From Sthenelais limicola (Eukaryota; Annelida; Polychaeta; Phyllodocida; Sigalionidae): a DNA stretch of 64,000 nucleotides. Below the pieces are notes generated by a model, which worked only from the letters and a program-made list of their open reading frames with translations, was not told the DNA's origin and ran no database searches. Location: positions 50,774,966 through 50,838,965 of the forward strand of contig OW804094.1 of assembly GCA_942159475.1 (NCBI GenBank). Direction: 5' to 3'. The position numbers and the translations under genes are program-made. Below are positions 27,246-39,512 of the stretch, one piece after another; positions within the stretch are counted from its first letter, which is position 1; the number at the start of each line of letters is the position of its first letter.

Positions 27246-28648
27246 ATGTGTCCATTCGGGAGTCAATAGAGAAAAATGGCAATAACTCAGAAGAGCAGAT
27301 TAGCATAACAAAGAGCTAGATCTTACAAAGTTTGCCATATGTTCACCTAAATAAAGATATGTAGTTGCGCTCTCGATGCACTACCACTAAAGAGAAATGC
27401 TAGGACTTGTATTTAAATAGTTAAATTGTTTAATTTCCTAAGGGAATAGAAATGTTTATAGTTATGCATTCTTTTCCATATGTCTGTGGAAGAGTTAGGG
27501 CTTGTATGCACTACATGTTGGCCATTTATAGTATTGAATGAATTTAATTTTAAGATTGGCTTGGGACCTCTGCTCTAACTGAATTCTACAGTGATACTTA
27601 AAAGAGTTTTTTGGTATTTTTAAGCGAGTGTGATTGATCTATACTAAAGAAAACATTCGATCAAGCCAATTATGTCTGCATGTTTGTAAATGTTTTAAAC
27701 AATAAGATGAATAAATGTTTACAGTATGATACTCTCCTCATATTTGAGGAAATGTATGAGTGATAAAAGTAGCCTATGAGTCATTTATATTAATATAATT
27801 GATTTAACTAATTCTACCTGCATGTTTGAACAAGATTTCGGGTTTTTTAAAGTGATTGTGAATAATATATGGTGATCAAAACAATCTATTGGCGTGTTTG
27901 AGAAAATGTTAAAAAGATGTGGCAGTTGTTTATATTTAAGATGAACAAAAATCAACAGAATGATATCATTGGTTTTTTTTCATTTCCTATCGATTCTCTG
28001 TATATGGAATATTATAGAATTTTCCTACATAATACAATTATTCATTTACCCATGTTTTCAGGAGATAGGAATAGAAAAGGATTCTAGAAATTATATGAGT
28101 AGGAATTTAATTGCTGTAAAATCAATGATATACAACAAGAATGGAACATCTCTCACAAATACTTGCAGTCGACGACCATACACCTCTAACTGTTAGAAAT
28201 ACCAATTACAGCAATATTCATGAAACAGTTGTGAAATAAACAAAACGTCATCAAGCAAACTCTTTTTCTTGCCTAATAATCCATATTATTAATTTAGTCT
28301 CTTCATACTATTATTATCAAAAGGGTGATCATTCAATGTTCAAATATAGGCCTGTTTAGCCCGGGAAATCTGATTGCCCCCTATAGAGCCAAAAATTAAT
28401 AATCATCCTATATGGAAAAAGGCCTGTGTAAGGAAACTATATTCTTAAAATAGTTTAATAAGAAAACTATAATATTATTTTTAAAATAGCTTAAAAAGAA
28501 ATCCGGTATCAACATATCATAGCATAAATGTTTTGGTCAACCCTCAAGTTAAGGCCTTAATACTTAAACTCCAAAGGGAAAACATATTTGTTCATATAAT
28601 AACTCTTAGATAAAAAAATCATCCAATATCAATGTAATTGTGTGGGGG

Positions 28649-28663
28649 GTTCGCTTGATGATG
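28649..28663 (-). repeat. Inverted copy of the CATCATCAAGCGAAC motif
   Basis: The + strand reads GTTCGCTTGATGATG, the exact reverse complement of the copies at 4651 and 4819. One left-hand cluster in direct orientation and an inverted right-hand copy fit the ends of a transposon enclosing the gene at 23481. Confidence 0.5.
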
Positions 28664-29145
28664 CTACAGAATCTGCAGATTCTAGGTCTCCACCTTTCAC
28701 AGGGATGTATGAAGCCAAATATAGATATTAGTGTTCCCAACTTTCCCAGTGTATGGACAAACACCTCATCTAAGCAGACATAAAATCTGGAAACAAATGA
28801 ACGTTTATAAAAAAATGACCCAAATTACACCCTCCAATGTTAATTTGAAGACTTTTCATGAGAACTGACCTAACGCTATAAATACGTAAGGCTATGAACA
28901 GCAACCACAGCAACAGTACACAACAGTAGAATTGAGATGGGAAATTGGTACATTTTTTAAATAAACTAGGTGGGGTTATAAAAGAAAATCGAGCAGCAGC
29001 GGCGGTAGCAGCAGTTTTACCGCGAGGCAGCAGGCGCTGGATTAGTCTGCGTGCTCCTCCCTCTGGTGTCATCAGATGTCAACGGGTTCACGATACCCAT
29101 GCTATTTTCCCTCTGAACTAGACTGATAGGGCAACATATGACATC

Positions 29146-29212
29146 TAGTTTGCATTGCATTCCATTTGCATTGCATTTGGATTCCATTTGCATTGCATTG
29201 CATTCACTCCAA
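29146..29212 (+). repeat. TGCATT/GCATTCCATT simple repeat
   Basis: About eight TGCATT units with variants lie in 67 bases. Confidence 0.75.
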
Positions 29213-29532
29213 AATATATAACCTTTTTAAAATCTATTGGCCCTAGGGTTATCCGTCGGCATTGGCGACTGGAAAACACATTAAAGTGGCACGACACTCG
29301 ATCCGCCAGTCAGTCATCGCCTCTGTTCTTTTTACATCGCTGCAAATCTAAACGGCTTGAGATAAAATTACAATAGCACCGTGAAAAATCAATAATGTTA
29401 ACAAGCAGTCAGATCCAGGTCAAGAAGTTTGTGATTTGTTAATATCGCGAATAATATTAACACGAAAAGTACCGCACTCGTCAACCCGCCAAGATCCAAG
29501 CGTCTCTCTCTCTCTCTCTCTCTCCAGGCAGC

Positions 29533-31289
29533 ATGGGATGCACGCTTGCTTGCATCCTTTTTCTTCTCGCGGCCACAGTTTTTTTTGCTGAGGGAAATAT
29601 CTGCACCTATTGCTCCTGCAACCTCAGCAGAAAAACTGTGGCCTGCACAAAACCACTTCGAAGCTCATTTTTCCTGGATTTGGATCAGATACTGGATTGG
29701 ACTGTCAATTTGAGGATTGGACGGGTGGTTGGAAGGGCCTTAGACAGGGACATCTTTCAAACAATTAACACAAAGTTTCCTAACCTGTCTAAGGTCACTT
29801 TCACCAACCGCCCTTCAATCCTCTGCGAGGACCTAAAGTACTTAAACACAGCAACAGTGATTTCAAATAATATAATTTATTTCACAGATCCAAGTTCCTG
29901 AGGAAGAAGAAGAAGAAGAGACCGCCACCACCGCTGAAAGCACTACCGACGCTGAAACACTCATTGATCCCACCACCACTGAACCAACCACCACCACCAG
30001 CACCACCGCCGATCCTGTCACCACCACTGACACCCCCGTTGAAATCGACACAGCCCTTGAAAACGATGGAGAACGAAAGCCTAAGAGTCGGGGTGAAAAT
30101 AGACGAGGACTACTCCGTCACCCCGACTCGCTACACGATACGTATGAAGGTGAGGAGAAGGTCGATCCTCCCCGATGGGACAACACTAACCAGTCACTGG
30201 TTCATTCAGTTGACGACAACCTTCGAGGAGGACGTGGAGATGGAAAAGGTATACCAACCAGACCCGGCAGGCTACCAAACCGTGCATCTACACATCAGAC
30301 AGACGCACAACCATCTTCAGGTCAAGGTGGGACATCCCCAGAATCATCAACTTCAATTCTCGTGGTCCTTAAACATCTGGTAAGCTGCAGCTTATTTTAT
30401 ATTTATTTATTTTATTTCCAGGGCTTTTATTATTTCCAGGGCTAATCTGTTTTTTTCAGGCAAACACACAGAAAAAAAATTAAAAAAATATCCACTGCAT
30501 GATACCTTCTTCTTTCAGACCGACAAACTGACCGCGTGGGGAGAAAAGGGGAGCAGAATTTTCTACAAGACCAAAGACACCCTGATGAAGGTAATTTCTT
30601 CTTATTCTTGTTTATCAAATGCATTGTCATAAGTTGTCTTTTGAATTCTCCTTCTGCTATACATATTATAAATTATGAATTATGAATTATGACTTTTTTT
30701 GTTACTGTACAGTTGTACTATTGTACTGAACATTGCACTGAACATTGCACTGAGCAACTTCCTTTTAATATTATTATTATCAAGCACAAAAGCCAGATGA
30801 TTTATTTCGAAAGATGGGAAAAAAAAGGAATAATATGTGTCGGTGATTTAATAAATGTTCTAGGAAACTTCATGTCTGACATGGAGCTAAGAAAAAAATT
30901 TAAACAAATTTAGACAAATACCTAAATGTTTTCCAGCCGTTTTTGTGAATGATTGAGATTGGTACCTACGTCGAGGGTGGGGTGCCTATGTCAGGGTTGG
31001 GGTGCCTATGTCGAGATTTTGGCCTTAAGTCCTTAGGGACTTTTAATAAAATTCTGTTGTTAAAGATCACCATTATATGTCAGACATTTTAATACCTCTC
31101 TCCAATTGGATATTTATTTCTAAATAATTGTTTGCAAAAGCAAGATGGATTCTTGAGCCTCACTTTAAGAAACATTTAACTATTTGATTAAATGACAACA
31201 CACCAACTAGTATATTTAAAAAATGTATTAACTTTGGATGTATTGCACTGAATATAGCTGTATTTTATTCTTTGCAGAAACTGTTATGA
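29533..31289 (+). CDS. Spliced secreted protein with Cys motif and Thr-rich stalk; frame uncertain in the middle
   Basis: The ATG at 29533 follows a pyrimidine-rich acceptor (TC repeat, CCAG). A clear signal peptide (ACILFLLAATVFF) leads into CTYCSCNLSRKTVACTK, a leucine-rich-repeat N-cap-like Cys pattern. A short intron (29794-29887 fits phase 0, weak donor GTCACT) or a frameshift joins this to a Thr/Glu-rich stalk in another frame (from 29888). Further exons at 30519-30590 (72 bases, symmetric phase 0) and 31278-31289 have excellent splice sites and give a C-terminus ending KKLL. AATAAA follows at 31339. Over 30060-30379 a second frame is also open and looks more like a folded domain, so the frame may switch. 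Function unknown. The Cys motif resembles that of the membrane protein at 2771-3606. Confidence 0.45.
30928..31020 (+). repeat. Dispersed repeat (GGGGTGCCTATGTCAGGG family), copy 2
   Basis: Matches 16836-16915. Here the core GGTTGGGGTGCCTATGTC unit is tandemly repeated twice. It lies in the last intron of the secreted-protein gene. Confidence 0.6.
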
Positions 31290-31429
31290 AGAAGTACAGC
31301 AACAAGAAAAATGATGAAATGATGATTTTATGAGAGTAAATAAAAGACTGGGATTGTGTGTAAGGGTGTTTGAGACATGTTTTCAAACATTAAAAATCAA
31401 CAGTAGGCTAATGGTAGAAAACAAACATT

Positions 31430-31735
31430 GGGGGAATTGAAGTTGAGAACGTTTATCATATGTTAGATGGAAATGTTCTCCTAACATCCTTTTCACATGT
31501 TAGGGTAATGTTACAGAAGTATGTTTCTGTAGCGTTATGAAAAAACAGTGCAAGAACATTGGGTAAACAACATAAGGGGAACATAAATGTCAAACATTTT
31601 ATCAATGTTAGGTAGGAACGTTCCCCTAAAACATGTTCCGGGAACATCCAATAAATTTTCACTTTCAAACATTAAGCTAACAAACAACCAAACATTGTTA
31701 GAACGTTCTAGGAACAAAAGTGTGCTACTGGGGTA
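31430..31735. repeat. AACATT/AACGTTC-rich degenerate repeat
   Basis: Short variants of AACATT, GGAACATT and AACGTTC recur in both orientations across about 300 bases. The stretch is non-coding, and I see no termini that would identify an element class. Confidence 0.5.
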
Positions 31736-32500
31736 ATTAATAATTTAACTTACACTCAGGAAGAACGGATAGCGTTGCTAAGTCCGGAACACCTTCCAAT
31801 ACTCAATACTTGCTCGATTCAAATGGCGGTGTGCTTACGTGCACGAAAACATTAGAATCAAATTCACTCGATTTCAACATTTCACATCGATTCTACAACC
31901 CTACACACCAGTAAAACAGTTATTACAGGTTTCTTTACATGCTATACAACACATACTAACGTAATAACCATAAATCAAGCAATATAAACCAATACTTACT
32001 CTGTAATTCGAGGTAAACGTAAAATTATCCTGTCTGTGTCAAGCTAGCTTTCCAAATGACTCCAAAATGGCGGCTTCGTACAAATTCGTAGAAATCTCGG
32101 CACAGATCGGAAGAAAACATAACCCTCTTTCATTCCAGTTCATTCCAGTCATTCAATCAAGCTAAGCGACCCGGGCGCCTCTTCTAACCTCTGACCCCAC
32201 GCTCGACGCTTGATCCCACACCGAGCCCCGGCGCCGGGGCGACACTCTGACAACTGATAAGCGACCAACACATGCAAAACTCGTATATGAATAAAGTTAA
32301 ATGAAACACCTGCAGGACCTCCAGCAATATCCCCATATTTCAAGAAGGAAAAAAACAACTATATTAGTAACATGTAAAACATGTAGATCCCTCAAGATTC
32401 AAGATTCCTACATGATTCCCCATGTGATCCCTCAATATACAATTCCACCGCTCAGCTAGTAGTATATCAAAATTGGGGCACACGCACAATTGCGCTCTTT
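31736..32500. other. Non-coding stretch
   Basis: No supported gene. A few weak splice-like motifs are present, but no frame joins them. Confidence 0.35.
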
Positions 32501-32514
32501 TATGCACGCCTAGC

Positions 32515-32960
32515 GCTCCTCCAACTGTCTCCAACTCTCTCCCCCATTCCACCATTCCACCATCTCTCTCCCCATTCCACCACTCTCCCCCCATTCCACC
32601 AACAATGAACTGATAAAACTCACAACGCTATTTATACCTCACCAAGTTGTCATTGTACCACAATACTTTAATAAATAATACAACATTATCTCTCTCTCTC
32701 TCTCTACACCTGCACACCTGTTCCTCCTCCACCCATTCCACCAGCAATAATCGACATCCATTCCAGCAACTTCGACATCCATTCCAACCAACAACCAGGT
32801 GCCCTCCCCCATAACCAACAACCAGGGGCCCCCCATAACCAGGGCCACATAACCAGGGGCCCCCCTTAGACCAACAACCAGGGAGGGGACCTTCGACATA
32901 ACAGGACACACACTTCAACCACAAAAGAGCAAAGGAGCAAGTAGGTCAGAACACTGATAA
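32515..32960. repeat. CCATTCCACC and AACCAACAACCAGGGG minisatellites
   Basis: Two adjoining arrays: CCCATTCCACCA-type units (about 32548-32605, with outliers to 32790) and AACCAGGGGCCCCCCAT-type units (about 32790-32885). Open frames on the - strand here are repeat artefacts (Gly/Trp/Val-rich). Confidence 0.65.
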
Positions 32961-32999
32961 GCAGGCACACCCCTGATAAGCAGGGGCTTGGGGGCTAGG

Positions 33000-35900
33000 G
33001 GCTTGGCAGCCATCTTGAATTACTCAAAAAAGGTCGCCTGTGTGGGCCTTTGGCTACTACTAGCAATGACTATTTTCGATACATGTTCTTGATTTTTCTT
33101 CTACATAACTTGATTTCCGGCATCGATTCTGTTGCTGCAGTGGGTAATATCACCAGAAGGGATCTGCAATATAATGGTATAAATATGACAGTAAAGATGA
33201 CAGTGACTTGATTCAACTAAAGAGCATGTGCACATATCACATACCTATCACTTAAACTAATTGCTATATATGATAGTGTTATAATATAGGTTTAAAGTAT
33301 ATAAGACAAGTGAATTCTTTGCTTCCCAAAATGATAGTGATCCTTGAGGGTATCTGAAACATAGATGTAGGAATCCAGATATCTGCCACAGTCGTCCCAA
33401 ACTTAGTCTGCATTATGCTAATTTTATTCCAATCATTCATATACAAATATATAATAAAATCATTGTGATAGTAGCCTCAGATGCAGCAAATATACATATT
33501 TGATTTTAATTGGTCTCAATGCAATATACATTCTAGAGTACACATATTCAATGAAAATAAGGTGGATAATTTAGCCTCTAATGGATCACCTTGTTTTTAT
33601 TTTTATAATCGAATACATGATAGAAATAACACAGAACAAAGGTTTTCTGCGTTTCTGTGTTTTTCAAAAGTATCAAGTTTATATTAAGTTAGAAGCAGGG
33701 AAGGCCAAGGTAGAGATGAATGATTTAACTAAAAGGTAGATGTGAGTTATAGAAGCTGGCCGTTGGTGAGTTATAGGAGCCGCCCCAGACAAGCTTCATG
33801 TAGCGTCTATTGGCCCCAAACTATTTGATAATCCTTTATGTAAAATGTAATAATAAGATCATGGTCGTTGCAACCTCAGCAATAATAATTACATATGTTC
33901 TTCTAATCAGTGTACATTCAGTGTACATTCTCAGCAGTTATACTTTCGTTTTCCTAAAATGAAAATAAGGTGGCTACACGAAGCGTCCAATGGACAACCT
34001 TTCTTGTCCAGTCTCAAGAGGTAACAGGGGTGTCCACAGGTGTGGACGGGCGGCTACCTGTAGCTGGAGCCTACTTATCCACACCTACGGACCATTTCTG
34101 GACCACTGGCCGCCATATTTGCGCACATAGGGTACAGACCAAAAAGACAGATGGGGAGATCCCAGATTCCAAGAACATGCATGACAAAAAAAACCCTTCT
34201 AGAGCTTTATATATTAGATATTTATACAGCTAAGGTGTTAAAAGGATGTGCAACCCTAGCTCAGAATATGAATACACATCTTAGAGATAGAGAGGGTGGC
34301 ATAGGCACCAATATAATTTTGGAAAGATATTCTGGATGAATCACTTTCATCCAGAAAAATCATCCAGAAAAATCACATTCATGCAGAAAAACCTTTCGTA
34401 CAAATAAATGGTATTCCAACTTCGGAGCCCCATATAGCCCAAGACTAAGGTTGCCGACATGTGACTAATTTTGTCTTGAAATTCGATACGGTGGACAGTG
34501 CTAATTATTCCAAAAATAAGGACATTCCTACAAAGATATCTTGTCAATAAAACACTTTAAAAAATTTCAAATTTGCGACTTATGACTCATTTGTCAGTGT
34601 CGCATCACATACATGTACTCCTCTCCCTCCTTTCTTCAGTCTAGAAGTCCATAATAGATGTCTATATAGAAAACTGTCCTATAAGTAAAGGTAACGGCTG
34701 GGAGACCTGGGGCTCTCCCAGAGGCCTGTTGACCTGTTTCTTTCTTATATGTAAAATCGTTAACTCCCAACCTTTGCCGTATTAATTTAAAAAATATTGT
34801 GTATTATGTGTGTGACAATATAAACATAATGATAATGGATCCTAGACGAAAAACGATGGAAACATCGAGATGTGCCAAAAAGATTAATAAAAACGTTACA
34901 GCACCGACACATTAACCGAAGATAGCACCCTAGAAACAAGCTCGGTGTATAGTTCTGTAACAGTGATATATACAAATATATACGGTAGCAGTTGTGGGTG
35001 TAACCAACTAAAATCTTACACCGTGCATTAACACAGGGCATTATGACAAGGGGATATACCACTAACCTGCATATAATAGACATTGGACTCAGCGTTAACA
35101 CAGGCTAATTAATGCACAGAGATCATTTAATATTTCACCATGTATTATAATAAGCACGGACTGTACCCGGGAGAAATCAGTCAACAAGTGAGGTTTAGCA
35201 TCAGGAGAAGACGACTCACTATGGTGGGTATATATTATGTCATGTTGCTGATATAGTGGGGAAATCTAGTTACAATATTATATTCATAAGTTATATACCC
35301 ATTCTCACAAAAGTAGCGCCCCCACGCCCCCTTTTCCATTCATTGATAAATAACTTGATTGATTCTGATCTTAAAGACAAGTGAATTGACTAGATACATC
35401 CGTCTTGACATCAGCGTCAATAAAATATACATACTTTTGTGTATATATGATGTATATTCCCAGACACAAACATAACGAACAAGAGAATGACATTGCGGCA
35501 AAGGAGCCGGCCACCTTGCAGACGCCTTTATTTAACAACAATAAAAAACAAAATACAAATCAAGGAAAATAGCCAAATAATCACTACGTTACCCACCTCT
35601 TGGTTATATTGGAAAACATCTAATTGAATAGATATACATAATACAATTCATGCCATAGAATGGGGGATGACAAACCGAAAAAAAATGATATATCAAGGTT
35701 AAATATATTTTGGCAGAATTTATGCTCATAAAATTGTCAAATGAGAAATGGCTAAATTACAGAGTGAAAACGTCGCCAGACATTAATGCATGTGTTTTTA
35801 AACATAATTAAATGATCCCCATCTAAATAGCCCAAGTTCATATGCATAATTAAACTCTAAGACACATGTATACCACAATTGGAAGTTTCTCACACCCTAC

Positions 35901-36050
35901 ACTCTGTTTGAGACCTACTGAGAGTAAACATCAAAGCGACCCAATGATAACCCTACGGCGAGCCGCTCCAAGTAGATCTCAAATAAAGTGTAGGCAATGG
36001 TGTTTCTCACCATTGGCGTGTTATTAACCTAATGTTGGTATATAATTATG
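33000..36050. other. 3-kb AT-rich stretch without a supported gene
   Basis: A degenerate duplication is visible between about 33430-33600 and 33845-34000 (shared TGAAAATAAGGTGG and flanking text). Otherwise I see no coding region, RNA gene or clear element. Confidence 0.4.
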
Positions 36051-36054
36051 TGCA

Positions 36055-36220
36055 AGGGCGAGGAGGATGGCGAGGATGAGGGAGGGGCGAGGGGGCTGGA
36101 GAGGGTGAGGGTGAGGGAGGGGTTAGAGGGATGGAGATGGAGGAGCGAGGGGTATGGATGGATTGGGAGGGAGGGGCGAGGGGGCTGGAGAGGGTGAGAG
36201 AAGTTGTAAGGGGTGGTGGA
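36055..36220 (+). repeat. G/A-rich minisatellite
   Basis: A 30-base unit (GGGAGGGGCGAGGGGGCTGG plus AGAGGGTGAG) occurs at about 36087 and 36171, embedded in GAGG-rich sequence, 100 bases upstream of the first coding exon of the sulfotransferase gene. Confidence 0.7.
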
Positions 36221-36325
36221 TGGCTGAGGCTGAGGCTGAGGGCGAGCTAGGTGTAGGAACTGGAATTGTTTCTTTCGTTGATATACCTCTGTCTCTTAGA
36301 ATATTTGTGCTTTGTTTGCTTCCAG

Positions 36326-39059
36326 ATGAAGGTGCTTCTAGGCGTCCTCTTGAGCGGTTCTCTTCTGATAGGTAAGTTTTTATATTTACAAAGTGTTATT
36401 GGATGGAATTAATAGACAGAATTACCCCCCTCCACTTTCATTGGTGGGGGGGGGGCTATGGCCCCTGTGACCCCCCTGCTTCCGACATCACTGTAGTGGC
36501 TTCATCGTAAAAACTTGCTTGCTTTATGGCCTTGAATTTGTTCCACAGCCTGGTGACGGAAATGTGGCGGAATCGCCGGCTCATTTGCCACAACCTCAGT
36601 TACCCATCTTTGTCTAATTCGGGAATATAAAATCTCTAGTAATTAATAAAATAAAGTTTATAAGGTTGGATTTCTCGTTCTCGTTTTTAAATACCTAAAA
36701 TTGCTGACACTTGGTCTGGACTGTTTTTGTTTGTCTTGTTGTTCTTCTCGAACCTGATTTATTTTTCTTTAATTCTTAAAAGTATATATCTTTCCATAAT
36801 GTATGGACACAGGAAAAAGAAGTGACTGAGTTTGTCTACTTTGTTGCAGTATTCACACCTGTTGGTTTCCTTGATCTTTATTTCGAGTATGTGAGTGAGA
36901 TTGGTTGCTTTACGCCCTTATCAACATAATTAAAGGTTATATCAAGGGTGGGAGAGCTGAGAGGGAGACAGTTTATTATCTTGCCCAGGAAATATAAATA
37001 GAGAAGAAGGGAGAGAGAAACAGAAAAAGAGGAAGAAAGGCACTTTTTGGTCTTACCCAGGCCCCTGATTTTTATTTGGTATAAGTATTCATTACAAGTA
37101 ATGACCCGGTGAAAATTTCTATATTGTAGCAACTGTAACCTTTATCTATAACTTTAATTTCTGGTTCCAGGAGTACAGTCCTTCCGATATACACTGAACA
37201 AGTTGCAGAATCTGCTCTCCATGGTACCAGCTAAACAGAACACATTGTTGGATGTTCACCAAATGAGGCAAATCTTCTCACAAAATGATATCGCAGCCAA
37301 TAGTCTAGCACATCCTGGAAGAGAACAGAACAACACATCTCCACAAAACACAACAGGGATTCATTCCAAATCCTACCTAAATAATGAAACGTTTGCCCTG
37401 AGGCAGAAACATCGTCTGACATTAGCGAAGGCATTTTGTAAACATCACTATTCAGCAAATAAGAATTGTTCTGACCCAGGTTCGGTGGGCTGCCTGGGGA
37501 AGCAGGCGTACACTGAGCTGCTGGTGGATGAGAGACACAAGGTGCTCTACTGCCCTATAGCTAAAGTGGGCTGCTCCACCTGGAAGTTCAGGCTGGCGCA
37601 GATGTCAGGCAAACCTGTGAAAGCTGACCAGGAGACCATTCACTTCCAATCTCTGCTGAGAAAGTAAGTCTGCCTGGTGTTGAACATCTCGTCTATTCCA
37701 ATTTTGCATTGCAGCCATTTTAGCATGGAAATAAGGGACTAATGGTATGGTGTAAAATCTATAGAAAACATGCCATGTTCAGCAAGTTAAGATGGAGACT
37801 TGTGTCATGGAAACACATGGAAATGATGTAAAAACATGGATATTGACATTAGAGCATTGACAAATATCCCATGCTGAACATGGCATGTTTTCTCTATAGA
37901 CTTTAGTCTGCAATATTAGTCTCCTAATAGGGGATTTGCATAGACGCCATTTTAAATCTTGATTCGCATGAAATTATGGGACTAATGGTACAGTATTATA
38001 TCTATAGAAAACATGCCATGTTCAGCATATCAATGCTCTAATGTCATGTCAATGAGTTTTATTCACAAGATATATTTGTTGGAATGTTATATTTTTGGGG
38101 GGTTTTAACGCTTTTTGTAACATGAATATATGTATCATATCTCAAGACAGTATATCAAATATATCTATGCATTTCTGAGGTCATCTTATAGAGTATATTT
38201 AGCTGCTTCACTAGTAAATGTCCACCCAGAAATATTGTAAACTTTTATTGCTTACCATAATTGGAATCCGCTTGATCTCATCTTTTCAAATATGATATCT
38301 CAAAATCCATTTTTAGCAACTTGTTACTCTTTTTTCTAAAACACATCATATATTTGATACAAGATTGAAGAAACAAATGAAAAAAGCTCATATGTTTCTC
38401 ATATTTTCATTTCATATTTCATACTTGACCTCCAAGGAAAATATATAACGCTAGCTTATCTGCTATATTTCAGGTACAAGATCAGATTCTTCAACACCTA
38501 TGACACAACAAAACGTCGAGACATCCTCCAGAACTACTACAAGTTCATGTTTGTCAGACATCCTCTCACTCGCCTCACCTCGGCCTACCATGAGAAAGTC
38601 AACCAGACATGGCTATCCCTTGCCAATGCCTCCAAGGCTAAAAAATACAGCATGAAGGTGTACCTGAACATTGCTAAAAGAATGGCAGTTTTCTCTAGAG
38701 GCAAAAAAGCATTAATCAATGAAACATCACCCAGTGATTTTATCAAGTTTATAACGAAATCAAAGTCTAAAAACTATCATTGGAGTACATATACTAGTGC
38801 TTGTCAACCCTGTATCATAGATTATGACTTCATTGGCAAGATGGAGACCTTTGATGAAGATTCTTCTTTCCTTTTACCAAACATTTTCCACAGTCCTAAA
38901 CTCTCAGAGACTGGTTTGTTTTCCCATTCCACAGGGAGTAACATAGCTTCAGCTCTGGAACTCTTTAAAGACGTGCCACAGGAATCAATGCAGCTTTTAT
39001 ACAAGAAATATGGTGCAGATTTTGAAATGTATGGTTATGATAAACCACATCATCTCTGA
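36326..39059 (+). CDS. Carbohydrate sulfotransferase (CHST8-14 / HNK-1 family), three exons
   Basis: Exons 36326-36371, 37171-37663 and 38474-39059 join in phase (1, 2) into 374 residues. All splice sites are strong, and an acceptor (TTGCTTCCAG) precedes the ATG. The N-terminus is a short hydrophobic signal or anchor (MKVLLGVLLSGSLLIG). The 5'-phosphosulfate-binding loop reads CPIAKVGCSTWK (about residue 150) and the 3'-phosphate-binding segment FVRHPLTRLTSAYHEK (about 200). These are the hallmarks of Golgi sulfotransferases that move sulfate from PAPS to glycan hydroxyls. The C-terminal part is of usual length. The exact acceptor sugar cannot be read from the sequence. No lesion is seen, so it is probably a functional host gene. 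Confidence 0.92.
36885..37065 (-). repeat. Dispersed ~180-bp repeat in intron 1 of the sulfotransferase gene
   Basis: The stretch is similar in inverse orientation to 45910-46110. Shared blocks are GCTTTACGCCCTTATCAACA, GTTATATCAAGGG, GGGAGAGCTGAGAGGGAG and AGAAGAAGGGAGAGAGA. No coding capacity or clear termini, so it may be a SINE or MITE family. Confidence 0.65.
37759..38029. repeat. Three-copy repeat in intron 2 of the sulfotransferase gene, one inverted
   Basis: TCTATAGAAAACATGCCATG plus TTCAGCA occurs at about 37759 and 38001 in direct orientation and inverted at about 37869-37897. Adjoining GGGACTAATGGTA text is shared too. Transcripts of the intron would form strong hairpins. Confidence 0.65.
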
Positions 39060-39512
39060 TGCATATCTTGTGTATCTATTTTCTCTTATTTCCATATTGG
39101 ATAATACTCATATTAATCAACAATCAAAACTTCCCGAAAAAGCCCACATTTGTTATCTATTTTTGCGAGCAACAAATTTATTTTCTAAACAATTCCAATC
39201 GAGCAGGAAAGGACATCCCTGGTATTATACCGTCAGGTGGCGGCAACACTCAAGAGTAGAACCTTGGGGTGGCCGCTACACCAGGTGGCGCAAGAGGTCG
39301 CGATAGGGGACCCTGGAGGAGAATATTATAATTAAGAATTAGAGGAAGAGGGAGCACCGTCAGGTACTCACTCCAGCATTGAAACTCATCCAGACCACTT
39401 GTGTTGTCCTTGCATACTCCATACTTTAAAACCTTTGGATTAATTATCAGTTATATTTAACAAGTACTTTAGAAACCAACCTTGTTACATCCCGTCATAG
39501 TATATTCAGCTA
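39060..39512. other. 3' flank of the sulfotransferase gene
   Basis: No gene. It contains an AACCAACCTTGTTACATCC arm (about 39474-39492) of the fold-back family at 24005, right beside the TA target of the pogo-like element. Confidence 0.45.

Larger units (their letters stand above)
27246..29525. other. Non-coding stretch with the right-hand CATCAAGCGAAC motifs and a TGCATT array
   Basis: The 3' region of the transposase-like gene has an AATAAA near 27350. The motif copies are at 28247-28260 (direct, GTCATCAAGCAAAC) and 28649-28663 (inverted). A TGCATT-rich simple repeat spans about 29146-29212. No other gene is recognised. Confidence 0.5.

Noticed and set aside
29863..30051. - strand Val/Ser-rich ORF
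   Set aside because: Antisense of the Thr-rich stalk of the secreted-protein gene.
32628..32924. - strand Gly/Trp-rich ORFs
   Set aside because: They translate a minisatellite and have no splice or start context.
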